From Actinomycetes bacterium (lineage in GTDB: Bacteria; Actinomycetota; Actinomycetes; Propionibacteriales; Propionibacteriaceae), in contig JAEVYS010000035.1 of NCBI GenBank assembly GCA_023392635.1, positions 1 through 37,557 of the forward strand: a DNA stretch of 37,557 nt, read 5' to 3'. Positions 1 through 11,221 of the stretch are shown here, piece after piece. The position numbers and the translations under genes were made by a program. Below the pieces are notes generated by a model that saw only the letters and a list, made by a program, of their open reading frames with translations, had not been told where the DNA came from and searched no databases. Position 1 is the first letter of the stretch, and the number at the start of each line of letters is the position of its first letter.

Positions 1-26
1 GCCCCGGACCGTCACGGGTCCGGGGC
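1..26 (-). terminator. Hairpin terminator after the H+-pyrophosphatase gene
   Basis: A perfect 10-bp GC-rich stem (bases 1-10 with 17-26, arms GCCCCGGACC/GGTCCGGGGC) encloses a 6-base loop. It lies 25 bases past the stop codon of the minus-strand pyrophosphatase gene. No U-tract can be judged because the window ends here. The position and stem strength suit an intrinsic terminator, possibly acting in both directions. Confidence 0.7.
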
Positions 27-51
27 TGTCGCGCGGTCGTGCGTCGGGCGG

Positions 52-2601
<2,550 letters not shown>

Positions 2602-2676
2602 GATGCTTCCTTTGAAGATGTCAGTTGGTTTGTGATGACCTGTCACCTTTGACAAGACAAAGTCACCGCCAGCACT

Positions 2677-2695
2677 CTACGACGCCGTGTCGTAG
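2677..2695. promoter_or_regulatory. Perfect inverted repeat between hppA and sufR, candidate operator
   Basis: CTACGAC-GCCGT-GTCGTAG is a perfect 7-bp inverted repeat with a 5-base centre in the 196-base divergent region between hppA and sufR. It sits about 100 bases before the sufR start and about 75 bases before the hppA start. It could be a SufR operator, a site for another regulator, or an RNA hairpin in a long leader. The CAAC-N6-GTTG motif that I recall for Streptomyces SufR is not present at this site. Confidence 0.4.
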
Positions 2696-2779
2696 TTGCC
2701 GCACAGCGCCACCTGATGGAAAGACTGCCGTCCGGCATCCGGTCGTGCAAGGGTCGTCCGGTTTGAGCACGGGCCCGAA

Positions 2780-2791
2780 TAAGGTAAGAAT
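2780..2791 (+). promoter_or_regulatory. Putative -10 region of the suf operon
   Basis: TAAGGTAAGAAT ends six bases before the GTG of sufR. Either TAAGGT (2780-2785) or AAGAAT (2786-2791) could be the -10 element, giving a very short leader or none. No convincing -35 hexamer is visible. Confidence 0.4.
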
Positions 2792-2797
2792 GACGTT

Positions 2798-3517
2798 GTG
2801 AAAACCGAGCCGGAACTGGTGGTGGATGCCGAACAGGCAGAAGCCGAGCAGCAGGCTGCGGACGCCTCGACCCGGAGCCGGGTGGCCCGCTCCATCCTGC
2901 AGCACGGCCCGTCGACGGCCAACGACCTTGCCCGTCGGCTGGGCCTCACCCCGGCTGCCGTGCGCCGCCACCTGACCGTGCTCGCCAGCACGGGGCAGGT
3001 CAGCGGACGGGAGCAGAGGGTGTACGGGCACCGCGGACGCGGCCGTCCCGCCAAGGTGTTCGCGCTCACCGACGCCGGGCGCGCCGAGTTCTTCCAGGCC
3101 TACGACCGCCTCGCCATCGAGGCGCTCGAATACCTCAGCCGGGTGGCGGGCCCGGCGGCGGTCGACCAGTTCGCCGCCCAGGTCGCGGAGACCGTCACGG
3201 CCCGCTTCCACGCCATCGAGGGGGAATACGACACCCCGACCGAGGCGTTGGTTGAGGCGTTGACCGCTGAAGGATTCGTGGCCTCGCTGCAGCCGGTGAC
3301 CTCCGGGGTGCAGCTGTGCCAGTACCACTGCCCGGTCGCCCACGTGGCGGCCGAGTTCCCGCAACTCTGCGAGGCCGAGACCCGAGCCTTCGCAACCCTG
3401 CTGGACTCCCACGTCCAGCGGCTGGCGACCATCGCCCACGGCGACGGGGTGTGTACCACCCACGTGCCGCGCCCGGTGGCCGCTGGCATGCATCCGTCCC
3501 CGACCCCGAAGGGCTAA
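2798..3517 (+). CDS. sufR: SufR-type Fe-S sensing transcriptional regulator
   Basis: This is a DNA-binding regulator of the downstream SUF operon. A winged helix-turn-helix occupies about residues 28-90 (recognition region LARRLGLTPAAVRRHL). The C-terminal half carries four cysteines, C174, C178, C191 and C219, in a C-x3-C-x12-C arrangement plus a distal Cys, as expected for the cluster-binding domain of the SufR family. In that family the Fe-S-loaded form represses suf and loss of the cluster relieves repression. The start is GTG, directly after a TAAGGTAAGAAT stretch. It is the first gene of the operon, ending 4 bases before sufB. Autoregulation is inferred from family behaviour; the operator is not proven here. 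Confidence 0.9.
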   Translation: MKTEPELVVDAEQAEAEQQAADASTRSRVARSILQHGPSTANDLARRLGLTPAAVRRHLTVLASTGQVSGREQRVYGHRGRGRPAKVFALTDAGRAEFFQAYDRLAIEALEYLSRVAGPAAVDQFAAQVAETVTARFHAIEGEYDTPTEALVEALTAEGFVASLQPVTSGVQLCQYHCPVAHVAAEFPQLCEAETRAFATLLDSHVQRLATIAHGDGVCTTHVPRPVAAGMHPSPTPKG

Positions 3518-3521
3518 GCAG

Positions 3522-4964
<1,443 letters not shown>

Positions 4965-4995
4965 ACCCGCGGCACGACGAGCGAGAAAGAGAACT

Positions 4996-6171
4996 GTGAC
5001 TGCGATTCCCAACGTGGCCGTAGCGGTCGAGCCGACCGTCGAGTCCCACCTCCACCCGGTGGCCTCCTTCGACCTCGCCGACCACCCGGTTCCCGGCGGA
5101 CGCGAGGAGGTGTGGCGGTTCACGCCGCTGCGCCGCCTGCGCGGACTCCTCGACGGAGCCCCCAGCGACGCCTCGCTCGCCTGGCACACGGTGCTGCCCG
5201 CGCCGGTGACCGCGCGCGCCATCAGCACCGAGGAGGCCATCGCCCTCGGCGTGCCGGCGCCGGTCGACCGTCCCTCGGCCCTCGCGGTCGCGCAGGGCGG
5301 CGGTGCCATGCTCGTCGAGGTGCCGGCCGGCGCCGTGCTGGACGAGCCCGTGCTCATCGAGTTGAACGGCACGGCCGCCGACGCCACCGTGTACGGCCAG
5401 GTCGTCTTCTCCGTCGGGGCGAACGCCGCGGCGACCGTGGTGCTGCGCCACACGGGCTCCGCGCGGTACGCCTCCAGCGTCTCCGTGCTCGTGGGGGAGG
5501 GCGCCAACCTCAACTTCGTCGGCCTGCAGGACTGGGCCGACGACGCGGTGCACGTCGGTCACGTCGGGCTGAGGATCGGCCGTGACGCGCGCGTCCGCAC
5601 GGTGACGGCCAGCCTGGGTGGCGACCTGGTGCGCCTCGTCGAGACCGCCGAGTACGACGGTCCCGGCGGCGAGCTGGAGCAGTTCGGCGTGTACTTCGTC
5701 GACGCGGGCCAGCACATCGAGCACCGCCTGTTCGTCGACCACAACGCCCCGCACACCCGCAGCCGCGTCGACTACCGCGGGGCGCTGCAGGGCAAGGGTG
5801 CGCACTCGGTGTGGGTCGGCGACGTACTGATCCGCAAGGTGGCCGAGGGCATCAACACCTACGAGACCAACAAGAACCTCGTCCTCACCGACGGCTGCCG
5901 TGCCGACTCCGTGCCCAACCTCGAGATCGAGACCGGCGAGATCGAGGGTGCCGGGCACTCCTCGACGACGGGACGGTTCGACGACGAGCAGCTGTTCTAC
6001 CTGCGTTCGCGTGGCATCTCCGAGGACGAGGCCCGCCGCCTGGTCGTGCACGGCTTCTTCGCCGACATCATCCGCCGCATCGGCGTCCCCGACGTCGAGA
6101 CGCGCCTCCTCGCCGCGGTCGAGAAGGAACTCGAGGTCATCGTCGGCGTCCCGTCCGGGGTGGCCGGGTGA
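4996..6171 (+). CDS. sufD: Fe-S cluster assembly protein SufD
   Basis: SufD partners SufB and SufC in the SufBCD scaffold and is linked to iron acquisition by the complex. The 391-aa protein shows the SufB/SufD core fold, with GEIEGAGHSSTTGRFDDEQL and FYLRSRGISEDEARRLVVHG near the C-terminus matching the equivalent SufB segment. The start is GTG at 4996 preceded by the purine-rich AGAAAGAGAA, which serves as a ribosome site. The stop codon overlaps the GTG of the Rieske gene (GTGA), so the two are probably translationally coupled. Confidence 0.95.
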   Translation: MTAIPNVAVAVEPTVESHLHPVASFDLADHPVPGGREEVWRFTPLRRLRGLLDGAPSDASLAWHTVLPAPVTARAISTEEAIALGVPAPVDRPSALAVAQGGGAMLVEVPAGAVLDEPVLIELNGTAADATVYGQVVFSVGANAAATVVLRHTGSARYASSVSVLVGEGANLNFVGLQDWADDAVHVGHVGLRIGRDARVRTVTASLGGDLVRLVETAEYDGPGGELEQFGVYFVDAGQHIEHRLFVDHNAPHTRSRVDYRGALQGKGAHSVWVGDVLIRKVAEGINTYETNKNLVLTDGCRADSVPNLEIETGEIEGAGHSSTTGRFDDEQLFYLRSRGISEDEARRLVVHGFFADIIRRIGVPDVETRLLAAVEKELEVIVGVPSGVAG

Positions 6172-6503
6172 GTTTCGTGCGCGCCTGTGCGGTCGACGAG
6201 GTGCCGGTCGGGACGGCGATCCCGGTCGACCTCGGCGGTGACGCCGACATCGCCGTGGTGAACACCGCGGAGGGGTTCTTCGCGATCAGGGACGTGTGTT
6301 CCCACGCCGAAGTTCCCCTGAGCGACGGCGACATCGACGGCTGCACCCTCGAGTGCTACATGCACGGCTCACGGTTCGACCTGCGAACGGGCATGCCACT
6401 GGAACTGCCGGCCGTCGCGCCGGTACCCGTCTACCCCGTCCGCGTGGACTCCGGCCACGTCTTCATCGATCCAGACCACCCGATTCACATCCAGGAGCAG
6501 TAA
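6168..6503 (+). CDS. Rieske [2Fe-2S] ferredoxin-like protein in the suf operon
   Basis: This is a small (111 aa) soluble Rieske protein. The cluster motif is clear: C44-S-H46, sixteen residues, then C63-Y-M-H66, the C-x-H-x16-C-x2-H pattern of bacterial Rieske ferredoxins of the dioxygenase-ferredoxin type. There is no membrane segment or signal peptide. It starts at GTG 6168, overlapping the sufD stop, and its TAA is immediately followed by the sufC GTG. Its position between sufD and sufC suggests a role in electron supply or cluster handling during SUF assembly, but no oxygenase partner is present and the exact role is unknown. Confidence 0.92.
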   Translation: MSFVRACAVDEVPVGTAIPVDLGGDADIAVVNTAEGFFAIRDVCSHAEVPLSDGDIDGCTLECYMHGSRFDLRTGMPLELPAVAPVPVYPVRVDSGHVFIDPDHPIHIQEQ

Positions 6504-7271
6504 GTGTCAGAACTGGTTATCCGCGACCTGCACGTCGAGGTCGAGACCGAGAGCGGCCCGAAGGAGATCCTCAAGGGGGTCAACCTGACGGTCCGCAGCG
6601 GCGAGGTCCACGCGATCATGGGTCCGAACGGCTCGGGCAAGTCGACGCTGGCGTACTCGATCGCCGGCCACCCCAAGTACACGATCACCGGTGGCTCGGT
6701 CACCCTGGACGGCGTCGAGCTCACCCACCTCAAGGTGGACGAGCGCGCCCGCGCGGGCCTGTTCCTCGCGATGCAGTACCCGATCGAGGTCCCCGGCGTC
6801 TCGGTCGCGAACTTCCTGCGCACCGCCAAGACCGCGCTCAGCGGGGAGGCGCCGAAGGTGCGCACCTGGGTCAAGGACGTCAACCACGCGCTCGAGCGCG
6901 TGGGCCTGGACGGCACCTTCGCCGCCCGTTCGCTGAACGAGGGCTTCTCCGGTGGCGAGAAGAAGCGCAACGAGATCGCCCAGCTGGAACTGCTGAACCC
7001 GAAGTTCGCCATCCTCGACGAGACCGACTCCGGCCTCGACATCGACGCGCTGCGGATCGTCTCCGAGGGGGTCAACCGCTACACCTCTCAGGGCGACCGC
7101 GGCCTGCTGCTGATCACGCACTACACGCGGATCCTGAACTACATCAAGCCCGACTACGTCCACGTGTTCGTCGACGGCCAGGTGGTCGAGGAGGGTGGCG
7201 TCGAACTCGCCGACCGCCTCGAGATCGAGGGCTACGACCGGTTCGTCCGGGCAGCCAAGGCAGATGTCTGA
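6504..7271 (+). CDS. sufC: Fe-S assembly ATPase SufC
   Basis: SufC is the soluble ABC-type ATPase that drives conformational change in SufBCD. The 255-aa protein has Walker A GPNGSGKST (40-48), the characteristic SufC signature FSGGEKKR (148-155), Walker B ILDETDSGLD (170-179) and a switch His in LITHYTR. The GTG start abuts the TAA of the Rieske gene (zero-base gap). The gene overlaps sufS by 8 bases, indicating coupled translation. Confidence 0.97.
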   Translation: MSELVIRDLHVEVETESGPKEILKGVNLTVRSGEVHAIMGPNGSGKSTLAYSIAGHPKYTITGGSVTLDGVELTHLKVDERARAGLFLAMQYPIEVPGVSVANFLRTAKTALSGEAPKVRTWVKDVNHALERVGLDGTFAARSLNEGFSGGEKKRNEIAQLELLNPKFAILDETDSGLDIDALRIVSEGVNRYTSQGDRGLLLITHYTRILNYIKPDYVHVFVDGQVVEEGGVELADRLEIEGYDRFVRAAKADV

Positions 7272-8562
7272 CCTACTCGCAGGCGCGCCGGAGGTGAGTG
7301 CCCCGGCGCTCGGCTTCGACGTCGAGCGGGTTCGCGCGGACTTCCCGATCCTCTCCCGTCGGGTCGGCGACTTCCCGCTGGCCTACCTCGACTCGGCCAA
7401 CACCTCCCAGAAGCCCAAGCGGGTGGTCGAGGCCGTCGCCCGGCACTACCTGGAGCACAACGCCAACGTCGCCCGGGCCATGCACACCCTCGGTGGCGAG
7501 GCGACGGCCGCGTTCGAGGGGGCGCGGGAGAAGGTGGCCCGGTTCATCGGTGCCGCCGGGCCCCAGGAGGTCGTGTTCACCAAGAACGCGTCCGAGGCCC
7601 TCAACCTGGTGGCCTACACCCTCGGCGGACGGCTCTCGCCCGGCGACGAGATCGTGTTGTCGGTGCTCGAGCACCACTCCAACATCGTGCCGTGGCAGCT
7701 GCTCGCGCAGCGCACCGGTGCGATCCTGCGCTGGTTCGACATCACCGAGGACGGCCGCCTCGACCTCGCCAAGGCCGCTGCGGAGGGACTGATCAACGAG
7801 CGCACCCGGATCGTCTCGATCGCGTGGGTGTCGAACGTGCTGGGCACGGTGAACCCCGTCGCGGAGATCGCGAACCGGGCCCACCGGGTGGGTGCCCACG
7901 TGGTGGTGGACGCGTCCCAGGGCGTCCCGCAGATGCCGACCGATGTGGCGGCCCTGGGGGCCGACCTGCTCGCGTTCACCGGTCACAAGATGCTCGGCCC
8001 GACAGGCATCGGCGTGCTCTGGGGGCGCTACGACCTGCTGGAGACCCTGCCCCCGTTCCTCGGCGGCGGCGAGATGATCGAGATCGTCCGGCTCACCGGG
8101 TCGACCTTCGCGAAGCCGCCGGCGCGGTTCGAGGCCGGCACCCCGCCGATCGCCCAGGCGGTCGGGCTGGGTGCGGCGATCGACTACCTGGAGCGACTGG
8201 GGATGGAGAACGTCGCCGCGCACGAGCAGCGGATCACGGCGTACGCGCTGGGACGCCTGCGGGACGTGCGCGGGGTCTCGATCCTCGGGCCCACCGAGGC
8301 CGTCGACCGCGGTGGGGCGATCGCCTTCACCCTGACCACCCCGGACGGGCTCGAGGTGCACCCGCACGACGTCATGCAGTTCCTCGACGCCCGGGGGGTC
8401 GCCGTCCGTGGCGGACACCACTGCGCGCGTCCGCTGCACGAGCGGCTGGGCCTCACCGCGTCCAGCCGGGCGTCCGGGTACCTGTACACCACCGAGGCCG
8501 AGATCGACGCTCTCGCCGACGGCCTCGACTACGTCCGCGACTTCTTCGGAGGTGCCCGATGA
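7264..8562 (+). CDS. sufS: SufS cysteine desulfurase
   Basis: This PLP enzyme removes sulfur from L-cysteine as a protein persulfide and passes it to SufU. The 432-aa protein has the PLP-binding lysine K242 in FTGHKMLGPTG, the PLP-contacting stretch DASQGVPQMP, and the catalytic Cys387 in VRGGHHCARPLH, as in group II (SufS-type) desulfurases. I chose ATG at 7264, which overlaps the end of sufC by 8 bases; an in-frame upstream codon lies deep inside sufC and is unlikely. The stop overlaps the sufU start as ATGA. Confidence 0.97.
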   Translation: MSDLLAGAPEVSAPALGFDVERVRADFPILSRRVGDFPLAYLDSANTSQKPKRVVEAVARHYLEHNANVARAMHTLGGEATAAFEGAREKVARFIGAAGPQEVVFTKNASEALNLVAYTLGGRLSPGDEIVLSVLEHHSNIVPWQLLAQRTGAILRWFDITEDGRLDLAKAAAEGLINERTRIVSIAWVSNVLGTVNPVAEIANRAHRVGAHVVVDASQGVPQMPTDVAALGADLLAFTGHKMLGPTGIGVLWGRYDLLETLPPFLGGGEMIEIVRLTGSTFAKPPARFEAGTPPIAQAVGLGAAIDYLERLGMENVAAHEQRITAYALGRLRDVRGVSILGPTEAVDRGGAIAFTLTTPDGLEVHPHDVMQFLDARGVAVRGGHHCARPLHERLGLTASSRASGYLYTTEAEIDALADGLDYVRDFFGGAR

Positions 8563-9014
8563 GCGTCGAAGCGATGTACCAGGAGATCATCCTCGACCAC
8601 TACAAGGCCAAGCACCACAGCGGTCTGCGCGAGCCGTACCAGGCGCAGGTGACCCACGTGAACCCGACCTGTGGGGACGAGGTCATGCTGCGCGTGGCCC
8701 TCGACGGCGACCGGGTGGTCGACGTCTCCTACGAGGGTGTCGGCTGCTCGATCTCGCAGGCCTCCACCTCGGTGATGACGGACCTGGTGATCGGCCGTAC
8801 CGTGCCGGAGGCGCTCGCCCTCCACGAGGAGTTCACCGAGATGATGCACTCCCAGGGTCGGGCCGAGCCCGACGAGGACCGGCTCGAGGACGCCGTGGCG
8901 TTCGTCGGCGTCGCACAGTTCCCCGCACGGGTGAAGTGCGCGCTGCTCGGCTGGTCGGCATTCAAGGACGCCGCCGCCCAGGCGCTGGGCGCGGCAGGAA
9001 AGGTTGAGCGATGA
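8559..9014 (+). CDS. sufU: Sulfur transfer protein SufU
   Basis: SufU is the Zn-dependent sulfurtransferase that accepts persulfide from SufS in Gram-positive SUF systems. The 151-aa protein carries the family ligands C38 and D40 (NPTCGDEV), C63 (GVGCSISQAS) and C127 (ARVKCALLGW), and has the insertion typical of SufU compared with IscU between the second and third cysteines. Start and stop both overlap neighbours by ATGA, placing it in a translationally coupled sufS-sufU-sufT chain. Confidence 0.96.
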   Translation: MSVEAMYQEIILDHYKAKHHSGLREPYQAQVTHVNPTCGDEVMLRVALDGDRVVDVSYEGVGCSISQASTSVMTDLVIGRTVPEALALHEEFTEMMHSQGRAEPDEDRLEDAVAFVGVAQFPARVKCALLGWSAFKDAAAQALGAAGKVER

Positions 9015-9385
9015 CCCAGAACCTCCGTCCGTCCGACCTGGTACAGGACACGTTCCCCGACCCGGAGGCGTCCGCGCGTCCGACCGAGGAGGATGTGCTC
9101 GAGGCCATGAAGGACGTCGTCGACCCCGAGCTGATGGTGAACGTCGTCGACCTCGGCCTGGTGTACGGCGTGACGATCGACGACACCAACTTCGCCACCA
9201 TCGACATGACGCTCACCTCGCCGACCTGCCCGCTCACCGACCGGCTGGAGTACGACACCCAGCTGGCGCTGGAGGGACTGGTCAGCGGCGTCACCATCAA
9301 CTGGGTGTGGCTGCCCCCGTGGACCCTGGAGATGATCACCGAGGACGGCCGAGAGCAGCTCCGTTCGATCGGCTACAACCTCTAG
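9011..9385 (+). CDS. sufT: SufT / MIP18-family (DUF59) Fe-S maturation protein
   Basis: This is a 124-aa protein of the MIP18/DUF59 family, which assists Fe-S cluster maturation or delivery. The family segment DPELMVNVVDLGLVYGV is followed by TSPTCPLTDRLEYD with the conserved Cys73. The C-terminus (VWLPPWTLEMITEDGREQL) is also typical. It is the last gene of the suf operon, overlapping sufU by ATGA. A weak hairpin (9444-9460) lies 58 bases past its stop. Confidence 0.93.
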   Translation: MTQNLRPSDLVQDTFPDPEASARPTEEDVLEAMKDVVDPELMVNVVDLGLVYGVTIDDTNFATIDMTLTSPTCPLTDRLEYDTQLALEGLVSGVTINWVWLPPWTLEMITEDGREQLRSIGYNL

Positions 9386-9466
9386 GACCCCGCACGCCCC
9401 GGGTGAGCCGTCGACCTCAGGCCCGACGCCCGGCTCCCGTGTTCCGGCATTGAGCGCCGGCAAGAA

Positions 9467-9488
9467 AAGTGATATCACTTAGATATCA
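9467..9488. promoter_or_regulatory. GATATCA repeats: candidate RHH operator upstream of the SPFH gene
   Basis: AAGTGATATCACTT (9467-9480) is a perfect 14-bp palindrome. GATATCA recurs at 9471-9477 and 9482-9488, exactly 11 bp apart, so both copies face the same side of the helix. The block lies 26-47 bases before the SPFH start codon, where a promoter is expected, and the AT-rich repeats may themselves include the -10 element. Ribbon-helix-helix proteins typically bind tandem short sites, and one is encoded by the second gene of this operon. Confidence 0.6.
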
Positions 9489-9513
9489 GTTTCTCTTGAA
9501 GGAGTGAGCTTCG

Positions 9514-10473
9514 ATGTCCGAAGAGTCCCGGTTCGACGACCAGGCGGCCGCGGGTGGTGAGCCGGCCGGCGTGCCGGTGGGCCACGAAGGCACCAGGGTC
9601 GAGATCGAGGAGCGCCCGGCCTGGTTCGCGAACGGGTTCATCCCGCTCGTGCTGGCGATCGTCCTGTTCGTCCTGGCGTTCCGCTGTTTCCTGGAGGCGT
9701 CCGTGAGCGAGGACTCCGCCGCCTGGGGCTGGATCGGGACGGTACTGGTGATCCTGTGCGGCCTCGCTGTGGTCTCGATCACCATGGTCTCGCCGGGGGA
9801 GACCCGCGTGCTCCAGTTCTTCGGGCGCTACATCGGCACCGTCCGTAGCCCGGGGCTGAAGATGGTGGTGCCGTTCGCCCGGGGCCGTCGGGTCTCGGTC
9901 AAGGTGCGCAACTTCGAGACCAACGAGCTCAAGGTCAACGACGCCGACGGCAATCCGGTGAACATCGCCGCCATCATCGTGTGGCAGGTCGCGGACACCG
10001 CCAAGGCGGTGTTCGCCGTCGAGCGGTACGACGACTTCGTGCAGGTGCAGTCCGAGGCGGCCCTCCGCCACGTCGCCTCCAGCCACCCCTACGACAACGC
10101 CGCGGTAGGCCAGGAGACGCTGCGCGGCTCCACCGACCTGGTGGCCGCCGAGCTGGCGGCGGAGGTGGCCGCCCGGATCGCGATCGCCGGGCTCGAGGTG
10201 GTGGAGACGCGCATCTCCAGCCTCGCCTACGCCCCGGAGATCGCGCACGCCATGCTGCAGCGGCAGCAGGCGTCCGCCGTGATCGCGGCGAGGGAGAAGA
10301 TCGTCGAGGGTGCGGTGAGCATGGTTCAGGGTGCGCTGCGCCAGCTGGAGGCCGACGACGTGGTGGTGATGGACGAGGAGCGGAAGGCGGCCATGGTGTC
10401 GAACCTGCTGGTGGTGCTGTGCAGCTCGTCGCAGGCCACGCCCGTGGTCAACACCGGGACGCTGTACAACTGA
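9514..10473 (+). CDS. SPFH/band 7 (stomatin-like) membrane protein
   Basis: This 319-aa SPFH-domain protein is of the class thought to organise membrane microdomains. After a short acidic head there are two hydrophobic segments (about 38-62 and 70-92). The band 7 domain follows from about 90, beginning VSPGETRVLQFFGRYIGTV and continuing through VRNFETNELKVNDADGNPV. A helical stretch with RQQASAVIAAREKIVEGAV follows, and the protein ends in STQ-free sequence with NTGTLYN. The ATG has GAAGGAG about 10 bases upstream. It is cotranscribed with the small RHH gene 14 bases downstream. The GATATCA repeats ahead suggest control by that protein. Its cargo or partners are unknown. Confidence 0.88.
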   Translation: MSEESRFDDQAAAGGEPAGVPVGHEGTRVEIEERPAWFANGFIPLVLAIVLFVLAFRCFLEASVSEDSAAWGWIGTVLVILCGLAVVSITMVSPGETRVLQFFGRYIGTVRSPGLKMVVPFARGRRVSVKVRNFETNELKVNDADGNPVNIAAIIVWQVADTAKAVFAVERYDDFVQVQSEAALRHVASSHPYDNAAVGQETLRGSTDLVAAELAAEVAARIAIAGLEVVETRISSLAYAPEIAHAMLQRQQASAVIAAREKIVEGAVSMVQGALRQLEADDVVVMDEERKAAMVSNLLVVLCSSSQATPVVNTGTLYN

Positions 10474-10487
10474 GGCCGGACCGACCC

Positions 10488-10703
10488 ATGGCCGAGCGCG
10501 AGCGCAAGCCCGTCCTGCTGCGCCTGGACCCAGCGGTGCACGAAGCCCTGGCCCGGTGGGCGGCGGACGACCTGCGCTCGCTCAACGCCCACATCGAGCT
10601 GCTGCTGCGCCAGGCGCTGGCGAAGGCGGGACGGACCCCGCGCGACGCCGGCCCGCTGCCGCGGCGGGGCCGTCCGGTCAGGGACGAGTCGCCCGAGCCA
10701 TAG
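10488..10703 (+). CDS. Small Arc/RHH-type DNA-binding protein
   Basis: This is a 71-aa basic protein. VLLRLDPAVHEALARWA forms the beta strand and first helix of a ribbon-helix-helix fold, and LRSLNAHIELLLRQAL the second helix with the typical NxxIxxLLR pattern of Arc/HicB-like domains. A Pro/Arg-rich tail follows. It lies 14 bases after the SPFH gene and probably depends on the same promoter. No toxin-like gene accompanies it, so it is more likely an autoregulator of the SPFH operon than an antitoxin. Its last 26 bases overlap the convergent tetR gene. Confidence 0.8.
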   Translation: MAERERKPVLLRLDPAVHEALARWAADDLRSLNAHIELLLRQALAKAGRTPRDAGPLPRRGRPVRDESPEP

Positions 10704-11181
10704 CCTCGTGCCAGGCCTCGAGGGAGGGCGGGCGCCGGCGCAGGAGGGCGTCGAGCACCAACCCGTCCAGCATGGCCACCAGCGCCTCGGCGTCCCGCGG
10801 TGCCGCTCCCGCGGCCGCGACCCGCTCGACGAGCACGTCGCGTGCCTCCAGGAAGACCCGACGCAGGTCGTCGTCGCGCGTGGCCATCAGCATCACCTCA
10901 TACCGCGCGGTGGCGATCGGGGCGCCGTCCCCGGTCCACCAGTCCACGAGGTCGTCGACGCCCGGAGGTCCGGCGGTGCCCGGTCCGAGACCCTCGGCGG
11001 CGAGGAGCGCGACGACGAGCGCCGTCCGCAGGCCGTCCAGACCGCCGAAGTGGTGCCGGACGCTGCCGTGCGGCACTCCGGCCGCAGCCTCGACCGCCCG
11101 CACGGTCACGGCGCCGCTGCCGTTCTCGGCGAGGATCGCGAGCGCAGCCGCCACCAACCGCCCGGACGTGCCCTTCTCCAT
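10678..11181 (-). CDS. TetR-family transcriptional regulator, leaderless
   Basis: This is a 167-aa TetR-type repressor. The N-terminal helix-turn-helix spans about residues 24-48 (TVRAVEAAAGVPHGSVRHHF), and the remainder is an all-helical ligand domain that I cannot assign. The start ATG at 11181 lies six bases after the hexamer TACACT, so the mRNA is probably leaderless; an upstream in-frame start would read through its own operator. The gene diverges from a small membrane protein gene, and two near-identical palindromes cover both start regions. It is therefore probably autoregulatory and the repressor of its neighbour. The 3' end overlaps the convergent RHH gene by 26 bases. Confidence 0.85.
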   Translation of the reverse strand: MEKGTSGRLVAAALAILAENGSGAVTVRAVEAAAGVPHGSVRHHFGGLDGLRTALVVALLAAEGLGPGTAGPPGVDDLVDWWTGDGAPIATARYEVMLMATRDDDLRRVFLEARDVLVERVAAAGAAPRDAEALVAMLDGLVLDALLRRRPPSLEAWHEAMARATRP

Positions 11182-11188
11182 GTGGAGA
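11173..11188. promoter_or_regulatory. Palindromic operator 1 over the tetR start codon
   Basis: CTTCTCCATGTGGAGA contains TCTCCA-TG-TGGAGA (11175-11188), a perfect 6-bp inverted repeat. It is nearly the mirror copy of the site at 11204-11221. The tetR ATG (11179-11181, minus strand) lies inside it, so a bound repressor would cover both the transcription start and the first codons. Confidence 0.65.
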
Positions 11189-11193
11189 GTGTA
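11188..11193 (-). promoter_or_regulatory. Leaderless -10 element of the tetR gene
   Basis: On the minus strand TACACT is followed by six bases (CTCCAC) and then the ATG of tetR. This is the TAnnnT-to-start spacing of actinobacterial leaderless promoters. It lies between the two operators. Confidence 0.6.
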
Positions 11194-11199
11194 GCCTGC

Positions 11200-11205
11200 T
11201 ATGCT
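11200..11205 (+). promoter_or_regulatory. Leaderless -10 element of the membrane protein gene
   Basis: TATGCT is followed by seven bases and then ATG at 11213. With a normal 6-8 base distance, transcription begins at or next to the start codon. It abuts operator 2, so a repressor bound there would block RNA polymerase. Confidence 0.6.
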
Positions 11206-11221
11206 TCTCCACATGGAGAAG
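11204..11221. promoter_or_regulatory. Palindromic operator 2 over the membrane protein start codon
   Basis: CTTCTCCA-CA-TGGAGAAG is a perfect 8-bp inverted repeat with a 2-base centre. It contains the ATG (11213-11215) of the plus-strand gene. Because the two sites are copies in opposite orientation, both divergent proteins begin Met-Glu-Lys. Confidence 0.7.

Noticed and set aside
10488..10703. RHH protein as the antitoxin of a toxin-antitoxin pair
   Set aside because: The only cotranscribed partner is a 319-aa SPFH membrane protein, and no small toxin-like frame lies beside it.
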